Positions 57,406 through 64,000 of a stretch of DNA of 64,000 bases are shown in pieces. The notes below the pieces were generated by a model. It had not been told where the DNA came from. It worked only from the letters and a program-made list of their open reading frames with translations, and made no database searches. The stretch spans positions 124,001-188,000 of the forward strand of contig CAMCYI010000002.1 in NCBI GenBank assembly GCA_945883845.1, given 5' to 3'. The stretch's first letter is position 1. Each line of letters starts with the position of its first letter. Made by a program: the position numbers and the translations under genes. The stretch is from Bacteriovorax stolpii. GTDB lineage: Bacteria; Bdellovibrionota; Bacteriovoracia; Bacteriovoracales; Bacteriovoracaceae.

Positions 57406-60267
57406 ATGAAAATCCTACTCGTTTTATCTCTGGTCCTATGGGGCTTCGAGGCCCTTAGTTCAACTCATCATTTCACTGACGTCTACCATGACGATGGTGG
57501 CTGGCATGTGGCCCATTGGGCGGCAGAAGAGAACAAGCTTCAGACTTTGGTCGAGACCAGAACCTACCGCTACGAAGCCCAGGCCCAGAAATACCAAAAA
57601 CAAATTCTTCGGACGCATCCTTCACAGAAAAATTTCCAGTTTGTTGCAAGCGAGCCTGATGTACTTCCTCTCTGGACTGTCGCCAATTCCTGGGATGCAA
57701 AGTGGGAGAATAAATTTTCTGAGTGGATTGAGAAAGAATTTGATGCAGAATTTTTTGTCCGTTCAAATCTGGCAACAGACTGCGCTGATGTGGCCTATTC
57801 CTTGCGGTGGATTTTCGCCCGCAACAACAATCTTCCGGCAGCAGGAACACTTGGTGGATCCGGAGTGGTTGTCACTCATCTGAGTGCCCGCGCCGAGTGG
57901 AATAACCTACCCGGAGATGCTGTCTGGTTTAAGGACCAGCGTTTTATGGCCGCACTGAGATGGTTGCTCAACAGTGTTTATACAAAGACATTGTATGTTG
58001 ATTCTTATCCTGTGAAATTGAACCGCGATTCGGTGACGGCGGGGCTCATCAATCTACTTGGTGGTCACACTGAGATTTTCAATCACATCGCCACAGGCCC
58101 CGGACAGATTCCAATGGTCGTTTTTAGTTCTACTGTGCCACTGGCCGTTCGTACATTGAGTGAAAGAGTTTTCCTTGATGATACTGTGACAGAGAAATTG
58201 AGTGGTGGGCTTGTTAAGTTTCGCTGGCCCGTTAATTCTCCACAGGGCTGGAAAATCACACCTAAAGAAAGCATGAGGGATTATTCCCTCGAACAGTATA
58301 AAGAAAATCTGTGCAAGGATGAACCGAAGTTTGCACTTTGTCTGTTCAAGCTGCTCGATATTCATTTCGACGGGGAAATGGTCGCCCGAAAAACTCTGGA
58401 AGATCTGGAAAATGTCCTCAAGCAGCGGGCGCGCATCGTTCTCGATGGAGTTGAGTATTGTAAAACTAACGATTGTGCACCAGGGAGTGTCGGTTACGAA
58501 GACTGGAGCACTCCATCCCGGGATAAGAGGCTGAAGAAAAGCTTTCTCGCAACTCAATCATTGCTTTCGGAACTGAACTTGAATGACCTTTTTACCGACT
58601 GGATGAATGAAACAGAAATAGATGTTCCGTTCCGGCTTGATCTCAATAAGTTTATTTTGCTTTTTACTGAAGGCCTGGCTTCTTTTGATCCAAGGGCGAA
58701 CATTTACCAACGGTGGGCCTATAATGACGAGGCGATCGAGCTCACACTTAAGGATTTGTACCGGGATGCCAATGGAGTTCGTGAAAGACTCATCAGCGAC
58801 GCAGCTTCCTGCCGGCAGAATCCTGAAGTTTGCAAAAAAGACAGGAAGATGTTTGAAATGCTTTCTTCAGTGGAAGTAGACCTGGATATTCAAAAATACT
58901 TCAGCGTGTGGATCAGTTACGCTCATACCTACGAGAGAGGGGTGAGCGAATCCATCAAGAAGGTTTTCTTGTCCATGTGGGCAAGATCTCCGGCCCCTTG
59001 GGATAGTGTTGATGTGAGAAGAGGGAATACCACTCAAAAAGGGCATTTCCTCAATGCAACAAAGATCGATCCAGGTGGACCTCGGTTTCTCATCCTAGAT
59101 GACAAGCGTCTCTATGACATCGCCGCCAGAAAAGAAGTGGAATGGAATTATGAACAGACGGCCCTCTACTATGATGCCTCAGTCAAAAATTTTCTTGTCT
59201 TTGAGAATGAGCGCCTGACGATCCTGGATGAATCCCTGGCCGAAAGAGACGTGGTTAAACTGTTAGCTGAAGATGGATCTCCCACTGTGCAGTTCTTCGG
59301 AAACGGACAGGTCTTCATCGCCGAATACTACCCTGAAAAAAATATCTGCAACGGGGCAATGTGCGGATGGACATTGGACCTGCGCACTCTTAAGAAAGGA
59401 GAGAGACTGCTTTACGGAGAAATTTATTCCAGCCCGGGCGGGATTCTCCTCAGTGGGAATCAAGTTTATTCAGTAGCGATGAATGGTGGAAAACTTGAAA
59501 TAGCAGACATGCCTAAAATATTGAATTTAAGCCAGGCCTTTCATATCCGTGGCCATGAATACCTTTATAAGACGTGGGTTGTGGATGAAGCTTCGACGCT
59601 TTATCTGGCAAGTCCTTCGGGAACGACAGTCTTTCACCAGCTCTCCGGTGATGGCCGTTTGAACGCCATCAACTCTAATTTTCTTACGTTCATCCCTTAT
59701 AACGACGACGAAGCGGCCATCATTGATCTTCAAAAGAAAAAGATGTTGCCGGGTGACTTTAGTCTGGCCCCTTCTCCCGGTGAAGACCAGGCGTTGGTTT
59801 TTTTAAGTAAGACTAAGTCTCTTTACTTCATCGATGGAGAACGCATGACAAAGCTTCCCATCAAAATGAAAGAAGATTACAGCACCGTCGTCAGTGCAAA
59901 TAAGTCATGGCTGTCTTTTGAAGACGGCAAAATCTTTAACTACGAAGGAGCTCTGCTCGACAGCAGTGATCTTTTTCTTCGTGGTTCCTGTCAGGAGACT
60001 TCTTACAACGAGTTTTGTATCGGCTCCAGTGATTCGATTCTGCAGGAGACGTATATGATGCCGTACTCGACAACTTACAGGACGTATGCCCGGATCGGGA
60101 AAAATGAAAAACTAAAAGTGGGAGAAACTTTCGCTTACGCCCTGATCATGAACGATTCTGAAACATCAGGGTCGTTTTCCACTTCTGATGGCGGTGGTCT
60201 GGATGAAGAGGTGAACTCCGGGAATGCCATTAAACTTTCCGAGTCCCAGAAGCTTTGGTTTCCTTAA
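57406..60267 (+). CDS. large secreted protein with Cys/His N-terminal domain and propeller-like C-terminus
   Basis: The 953-residue product has a signal peptide (MKILLVLSLVLWGFEALS). Near residue 126 TDCADVAYSLRWIFA and at 221 GGHTEIFNHI give a Cys and His in an order seen in NlpC/P60 and transglutaminase-like folds, so the N-terminal 250 residues may be a thiol hydrolase domain; this is a weak match. Residues about 540-900 contain repeated short beta segments (RFLILDDKRLYDI, NFLVFENERLTILDE, SLYFIDGERMTKL), like a beta-propeller. No known name. It stands 9 bp upstream of the proline iminopeptidase gene. Confidence 0.65.
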   Translation: MKILLVLSLVLWGFEALSSTHHFTDVYHDDGGWHVAHWAAEENKLQTLVETRTYRYEAQAQKYQKQILRTHPSQKNFQFVASEPDVLPLWTVANSWDAKWENKFSEWIEKEFDAEFFVRSNLATDCADVAYSLRWIFARNNNLPAAGTLGGSGVVVTHLSARAEWNNLPGDAVWFKDQRFMAALRWLLNSVYTKTLYVDSYPVKLNRDSVTAGLINLLGGHTEIFNHIATGPGQIPMVVFSSTVPLAVRTLSERVFLDDTVTEKLSGGLVKFRWPVNSPQGWKITPKESMRDYSLEQYKENLCKDEPKFALCLFKLLDIHFDGEMVARKTLEDLENVLKQRARIVLDGVEYCKTNDCAPGSVGYEDWSTPSRDKRLKKSFLATQSLLSELNLNDLFTDWMNETEIDVPFRLDLNKFILLFTEGLASFDPRANIYQRWAYNDEAIELTLKDLYRDANGVRERLISDAASCRQNPEVCKKDRKMFEMLSSVEVDLDIQKYFSVWISYAHTYERGVSESIKKVFLSMWARSPAPWDSVDVRRGNTTQKGHFLNATKIDPGGPRFLILDDKRLYDIAARKEVEWNYEQTALYYDASVKNFLVFENERLTILDESLAERDVVKLLAEDGSPTVQFFGNGQVFIAEYYPEKNICNGAMCGWTLDLRTLKKGERLLYGEIYSSPGGILLSGNQVYSVAMNGGKLEIADMPKILNLSQAFHIRGHEYLYKTWVVDEASTLYLASPSGTTVFHQLSGDGRLNAINSNFLTFIPYNDDEAAIIDLQKKKMLPGDFSLAPSPGEDQALVFLSKTKSLYFIDGERMTKLPIKMKEDYSTVVSANKSWLSFEDGKIFNYEGALLDSSDLFLRGSCQETSYNEFCIGSSDSILQETYMMPYSTTYRTYARIGKNEKLKVGETFAYALIMNDSETSGSFSTSDGGGLDEEVNSGNAIKLSESQKLWFP

Positions 60268-60276
60268 GGAGAATTT

Positions 60277-61227
60277 ATGTTGAGAGATTTTTATCCGGAA
60301 ATTGAACCTTATCAGACTCACCGTCTGAAAGTTTCAGACCTCCACGATATCTACATTGAAGAAGTCGGTAACCCGAAGGGTAAGCCCATCGTGTTTGTAC
60401 ACGGAGGTCCAGGTGGTGGAATCGCTCCTGACTATCGTCGTTTCTTTGATCCGAAAGTCTGGCGCGTGATTCTTTTTGATCAGCGCGGATGTGGAAAATC
60501 AACTCCGTTCTCTGAGCTAAAAGATAATACGACATGGGATCTTGTAAACGACATGGAAGTTATCCGCAAGCATCTCGCAATTGATACCTGGACGGTCTTT
60601 GGTGGAAGCTGGGGATCAACTCTCGCCCTGGCCTATGCGATTTCACACGCCGAAAAAGTTAAAGGCCTCATCCTTCGCGGAATCTTTCTTCTTCGTGAAA
60701 AAGAAATCCGTTGGTTCTATCAGGAAGGAGCGAGTTACATTTACCCGGATGCCTGGGATAAATATCTTGAACCAATTCCTGAAAATGAACGTCATGATCT
60801 TGTAACTGCTTTCCATAAGCGTCTCACTTCACCTGATAAGAAAGTCCGTGAAGAGGCGAGTAAGGCCTGGTCTGTCTGGGAAGGCTCGACCTCAAAACTT
60901 TTCACAGATCCAAAATTTATTGAACATTTTGCCGGTGATGAGTTCGCTGATGCTTTCGCACGCATTGAGTGCCACTACTTTATGAACAAAGGCTTCTTCA
61001 AAGAAGATGGTTGGCTCCTCAAAAATGCATCTAAAATTGCTCATATCCCGACCTGGATTGTTCAGGGCCGCTACGATGTAGTCTGTCCCGCCGTCAGTGC
61101 CTGGGAACTTCACAAGGCGATGCCGGGATCGAAACTTTTCATGACGGCCGACGCTGGTCACTCAGCGACGGAGCCTGGGAATAAATCCAAGCTCATCGAG
61201 GCCACTGATTATTTCGGAACTCTCTAG
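60277..61227 (+). CDS. pip: proline iminopeptidase
   Basis: A 316-residue alpha/beta hydrolase of peptidase family S33 that removes N-terminal proline. The oxyanion region HGGPGGG (42-48), the LFDQRGCGKS segment and the nucleophile motif GGSWGS (S111) are all present; IVQGRYDVVCP gives the acidic residue and DAGHSA the His. Length matches the family (about 315). No signal peptide, so cytoplasmic: it would finish degradation of imported peptides. It follows the large secreted protein by 9 bp with GGAGAA upstream, and converges on the P450 gene with a 4-bp overlap. Confidence 0.95.
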   Translation: MLRDFYPEIEPYQTHRLKVSDLHDIYIEEVGNPKGKPIVFVHGGPGGGIAPDYRRFFDPKVWRVILFDQRGCGKSTPFSELKDNTTWDLVNDMEVIRKHLAIDTWTVFGGSWGSTLALAYAISHAEKVKGLILRGIFLLREKEIRWFYQEGASYIYPDAWDKYLEPIPENERHDLVTAFHKRLTSPDKKVREEASKAWSVWEGSTSKLFTDPKFIEHFAGDEFADAFARIECHYFMNKGFFKEDGWLLKNASKIAHIPTWIVQGRYDVVCPAVSAWELHKAMPGSKLFMTADAGHSATEPGNKSKLIEATDYFGTL

Positions 61228-62570
61228 GACACTCTTTTCACGTTAATCCACATTCCATTTTCAGACTTCAAAGTCAGATGGTGAACGGGAACGGGACTAA
61301 AGTTTTCTTTCATCTTCCATTCGTAATCCTGCGTGAATCTGGCGAGAACCATCATGGCCTCAACAATGGAGAGTTCTTCGCCGATGCAGGCCCGAGGTCC
61401 TTTGGCGAAGGGAAAGTAACTGAAGTCATCGCGTTTAATCTCGCGGTTGATGAAGCGAAGAGGGCTGAATCGCAGTGGCTCCGGCCAGAATCTCTCATCC
61501 CGATGAGTAATCCATTGCTGACAAACAACATCCGTACCTGCAGGAATCTCAAGGCCTGCAATCACATCTTCTTTGATACATTTTCTTGCAATGACAGGAA
61601 TGGGCGGCATAAGGCGCATGCTTTCAAAGAGGATTGCCTTGAGAAGGGGAAGTGATGCTAAATCTAATCGCTCGAGGTCTTCAGCTTTCTTTCCTAGTGA
61701 TTTGAGTTCATCACGAATTTTTATCTGCCATTCCGTATGTAATCCGAGAAAATAGGTTGTCCACATGAGAGCATTACTGGTCGTTTCGTGTCCGGCGAGA
61801 AGAAGTGTCATCACTTCATCACGGATAAGATTAAGCGGAATAGGAGGGGTAGCTCCTTTGAGTTTACTCAAGACATTGTGTGGTCTCTCACTTGTACTTT
61901 TTTCTTTCATGATATCTGCGACAACACTGTTCAGATGTCCCCCGGACTTACGCGCTCTGAGATTTTCGCTTGTAGGTAAAGCGAGAGGGATGTTCCATGA
62001 CCGACGCATACGTTTAGAAACGATATCAAGTTGGGTGTTGAGAGAATCATTAACCTCTGAGCTGAACTGATCAACGCTTGCGCCGAAGAAAATTTCACCA
62101 GCAATCTGAAAAGTAAGCCTGGAGAAATAGGGAGCTATATCCATTTCCTTTTCTTCGTCTTTCAACGGCAAATCTGCGAGGGAGTCTTCCGTGATCCGTT
62201 TCACACTTCCAACATAGGCATTAATACTCTCAGGATGAAACTCCTTGGCCATAATTCTGCGTTCACTTCGCCAGAGTTCTCCCTCGGAGGTCAGAAGTCC
62301 TTCACCCAGCAGTGGTTTGAGATGTTCGTACTGATCTGACTTAACATAATTTGTGTGATGATTTTTAAGAACGTGAAGAACATAATCCGGATGATACAGA
62401 AAAAGAGTTTCCCGGTTCAACCATGGCATCCAGACGATATCTCCATAAGTTTTATGAATGAATTCGTAAGTTTCCAGGGGCCGCGCCTGCAGCATCAAAC
62501 CAATGGCAAGAAGTTGCTTGGTTGGTGGGCCAAGTAGTTTTTTATTTGTGTTCCGTATCTGCGCTTCCAT
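61224..62570 (-). CDS. cytochrome P450
   Basis: The product has 448 residues from the ATG at 62570 (GGAGGGAA upstream); an upstream open frame to 62633 lacks a site. Motifs are I-helix LLLAGHETTSN (259-264), K-helix ESMR (316-319), PERF-like FSPLRF and haem loop FPFAKGPRACIGEEL with thiolate Cys395. It is a monooxygenase using electrons from a ferredoxin; the adrenodoxin-type ferredoxin at 7947 might serve but is not linked to it. No membrane anchor is seen. The substrate is unknown. It is divergent from a TetR-type gene. Confidence 0.95.
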   Translation of the reverse strand: MEAQIRNTNKKLLGPPTKQLLAIGLMLQARPLETYEFIHKTYGDIVWMPWLNRETLFLYHPDYVLHVLKNHHTNYVKSDQYEHLKPLLGEGLLTSEGELWRSERRIMAKEFHPESINAYVGSVKRITEDSLADLPLKDEEKEMDIAPYFSRLTFQIAGEIFFGASVDQFSSEVNDSLNTQLDIVSKRMRRSWNIPLALPTSENLRARKSGGHLNSVVADIMKEKSTSERPHNVLSKLKGATPPIPLNLIRDEVMTLLLAGHETTSNALMWTTYFLGLHTEWQIKIRDELKSLGKKAEDLERLDLASLPLLKAILFESMRLMPPIPVIARKCIKEDVIAGLEIPAGTDVVCQQWITHRDERFWPEPLRFSPLRFINREIKRDDFSYFPFAKGPRACIGEELSIVEAMMVLARFTQDYEWKMKENFSPVPVHHLTLKSENGMWINVKRVS

Positions 62571-62602
62571 TTTTCCTCCCTCGGTAGTACAAAACCAGTA
62601 TA

Positions 62603-62616
62603 TGAGCACTAGCTCA
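62603..62616. promoter_or_regulatory. operator-like dyad between P450 and TetR genes
   Basis: TGAGC-ACTA-GCTCA forms a 5+4+5 inverted repeat in the 75-bp gap between the divergent genes, a usual place for a TetR-type operator controlling both. Confidence 0.55.
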
Positions 62617-62645
62617 CATTTAAGAACTCGCATTAGGAGGGGTTG

Positions 62646-63269
62646 ATGAAACGCCCGAAAATCAGTTTAAGTCTCCGGAAACAGCCTACTCAGGAGCGCG
62701 CGAAAGAGAAGGTGGACCTTATTTTCCAGGCCACTACTCAGCTTTTAGAGAAAGACGGATTTGAAAAGACAAGTACTAACAAGATTGCGGAGAAAGCCGG
62801 TATTTCAATTGGCTCTCTCTATCAATATTTTCCAACCAAAGACGCGATCCTTTCTGCGATGATGAAGGCCTACGTAGAAAGACATACGGCCATGATCCAA
62901 AAAAAAATGGAAGCAAGAAAGAATGAATCACTTCGGGAAGTGATCCGCGGGCTCGTGAGCATTATTATCGAGGACAAGAAGAAAGAAGTTCGATTTAATA
63001 AAATGTTTGCGCAGAAAATGTTCGGCTACAATTTCATGGATCTCATGCAACAACAGGACGCTACGCTGATCGAACTCTCAAAGTTACACTTGAAACCTTT
63101 CGAGAATGAAATTCGGGATGAAAATATCGAACTGGCACTTTATATGGTTATTCAGACAATGAAGATTGTACCGGCAGCTCTCATCTTTCAGACGCGCTTT
63201 AAACTGGATGATCCGAAGGTTGTGGATGAACTTTCTCTGATGTTTTATCAATATCTGAAGAAGATTTAA
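62646..63269 (+). CDS. TetR-family transcription regulator
   Basis: The product has 207 residues from the ATG at 62646, with AGGAGG five bases upstream (an in-frame TTG at 62643 is less likely). The N-terminal HTH is typical: ATTQLLEKDGFEKTSTNKIA, EKAGISIGSLYQYFPTKDAI. The C-terminal helical domain would bind the ligand. It probably represses the divergent P450 gene and itself through the dyad in between, with a P450 substrate or product as inducer; this is inference. Confidence 0.93.
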   Translation: MKRPKISLSLRKQPTQERAKEKVDLIFQATTQLLEKDGFEKTSTNKIAEKAGISIGSLYQYFPTKDAILSAMMKAYVERHTAMIQKKMEARKNESLREVIRGLVSIIIEDKKKEVRFNKMFAQKMFGYNFMDLMQQQDATLIELSKLHLKPFENEIRDENIELALYMVIQTMKIVPAALIFQTRFKLDDPKVVDELSLMFYQYLKKI

Positions 63270-63271
63270 AA

Positions 63272-63299
63272 GTCGGGAAAAGATGTCTCTCTTCCCGAC
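63272..63299. terminator. bidirectional terminator between TetR gene and envelope protein gene
   Basis: GTCGGGAA and TTCCCGAC form an 8-bp stem, extended by AGA/TCT after one mismatch. On the minus strand it is followed by TTTTAAATC and lies 11 bases after the stop at 63310; on the plus strand it lies 3 bases after the TetR stop. Confidence 0.85.
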
Positions 63300-63309
63300 A
63301 GTTTAAGTA

Positions 63310-64000
63310 TTAGTAACCGCGGTAAGGTCTTCCGGAATTCCACGGACTGAAGTTTCTTTCGTAAGAAACATAAGTGCGCGTGCTACACTGAACTTCGTAG
63401 TACGAGCGATTGTAACCCCATCCACGCTCTGTCCACTGAGTTGTACGACACACTTCACGCTCATACGTCACCATGCGGACTTCAGGAACATAATAGTTTC
63501 TGCATGCCGCGTTCACGTGTGGAAGAGACATTTTTGCTTCGTTGATGTCGACAGCACCTGCAACCATCACAACCACTCCGCCGATCGTGAGAAGGGATCC
63601 CACTGTGCGAGTGCCGCGATCATTACTTCCGCCCAGGATAGTACCGAGGATTGTTGCAGCAGCTCCACCGATGACACGTGCGCGGCCTCTGTCTTCGAGT
63701 CTTTTCTTCTCAGATATCCAGCGCTGGTAATTGGCATCATATGCTTCAGGACCGCAGAGTGAGCGGTATTGATCATCCACAACAAAAGTCGAATCAACGG
63801 GAGCTACGTATGGTGTATATGGAGCAACGTAAGGAGTCGGGGCCACGTACGCTGGAGAAAATCTTCTGTTTTCGTAGCCATTTTTTGTCACTTCACATTG
63901 ACGTTGAGCAAAGCGATTCCGATACAACGGTCCACAGTCTATTGTATGCGTATTACTCTGAACTCGGTCTGCGAGGTCTAAACATTTTTCGCGTGAGCGA
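63310..64000 (-). CDS. envelope protein with Gly-rich segment (partial, runs off right edge)
   Basis: The open frame reaches the right edge without a stop or plausible start, so the N-terminus is missing; the TTG at 63927 is only an internal codon. The visible 229 residues include paired cysteines (KCLDLADRVQ, TIDCGPLYRN, RQCEVTKN), a Pro/Tyr/Val-rich stretch (PTPYVAPYTPYVAPV) and a hydrophobic Gly-rich segment (RVIGGAAATILGTILGG, VGSLLTIGGVVVMVAGAV) like the glycine-zipper segments of envelope proteins. The C-terminal 60 residues are Tyr/Arg-rich with four cysteines. Probably exported; the function is unknown. Confidence 0.7.
   Translation of the reverse strand, partial: RSREKCLDLADRVQSNTHTIDCGPLYRNRFAQRQCEVTKNGYENRRFSPAYVAPTPYVAPYTPYVAPVDSTFVVDDQYRSLCGPEAYDANYQRWISEKKRLEDRGRARVIGGAAATILGTILGGSNDRGTRTVGSLLTIGGVVVMVAGAVDINEAKMSLPHVNAACRNYYVPEVRMVTYEREVCRTTQWTERGWGYNRSYYEVQCSTRTYVSYERNFSPWNSGRPYRGY

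Noticed and set aside
63927..63929. TTG as start of the right-edge gene
   Set aside because: The frame stays open with protein-like codons to base 64000 and includes further cysteines, so the gene is cut by the window edge.

Overview
The window reads as a compact chromosomal segment of a Gram-negative bacterium, most likely a member of the Bdellovibrionota (Bacteriovorax/Peredibacter-like predatory bacteria). This is inferred from the mix of families: a TIGR02147-type regulator, a VF530-type DNA-binding protein, an HNH endonuclease family common in that group, an E. coli-like inosine-guanosine kinase, and an unusually high share of exported proteins (signal peptides or lipoboxes on about half of the genes). 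No phage, integrase, IS element or CRISPR array was seen.

Layout. 1-3.4 kb: an alpha/beta hydrolase cut by the left edge, a TPR-like secreted protein and a divergent secreted protein. 3.4-9.9 kb: housekeeping block with an RpoH-like sigma factor, rpsO-terminator-pnp, dut, a PHA-granule-type protein, a ferredoxin and a POT peptide transporter. 9.9-20.4 kb: envelope and hypothetical genes, including a lipoprotein, an SH3b/barrel protein, a C45-like Ntn hydrolase, an App1-like phosphatase, acylphosphatase and an operon ending in a coiled-coil/Hsp20 fusion. 20.5-29.5 kb: an HNH gene interrupted by one in-frame UGA, an N-formylglutamate amidohydrolase, gsk with a nuclease-like partner, an ABC-ATPase-like protein without Walker A, two MnmA-type genes (one divergent, one canonical) and an M28 peptidase-like protein that has lost its metal site.

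30-32.4 kb: tRNA-Leu(GAG), then a 'mobile mystery' A/B pair (HTH regulator plus Fic protein) with a clear operator-like dyad and AT-rich upstream DNA, then a secreted SGNH hydrolase. 32.5-39.7 kb: VF530 protein, a secreted protein overlapping a two-haem cytochrome c, and a tandem pair of ~700-residue exported paralogs. 39.8-43.6 kb: MFS transporter, TIGR02147 regulator and CheY-like regulator. 43.8-47 kb: a secreted serpin behind two small four-cysteine exported paralogs, divergent from a LysR gene with a dyad between them; this looks like one regulated export module.

47-53.3 kb: FbpA/B/C-type ABC importer, whose first start codon sits inside a perfect 12-bp inverted repeat, preceded by a small secreted protein, an exported phospholipase D and an exported endonuclease/exonuclease/phosphatase-family enzyme. 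53.3-60.3 kb: a structured intergenic region, a secreted protein, a very small secreted metzincin-like protein coupled to a cupin-like protein, an M1-type secreted metallopeptidase and a 953-residue secreted protein. 60.3-64 kb: proline iminopeptidase, cytochrome P450 with divergent TetR regulator, and an envelope protein cut by the right edge.

As a whole the region combines core RNA and nucleotide metabolism with many exported hydrolases, peptidase-like proteins and a protease inhibitor, which would suit a bacterium that digests other cells. That lifestyle is inference; all family calls come from reading motifs by eye.
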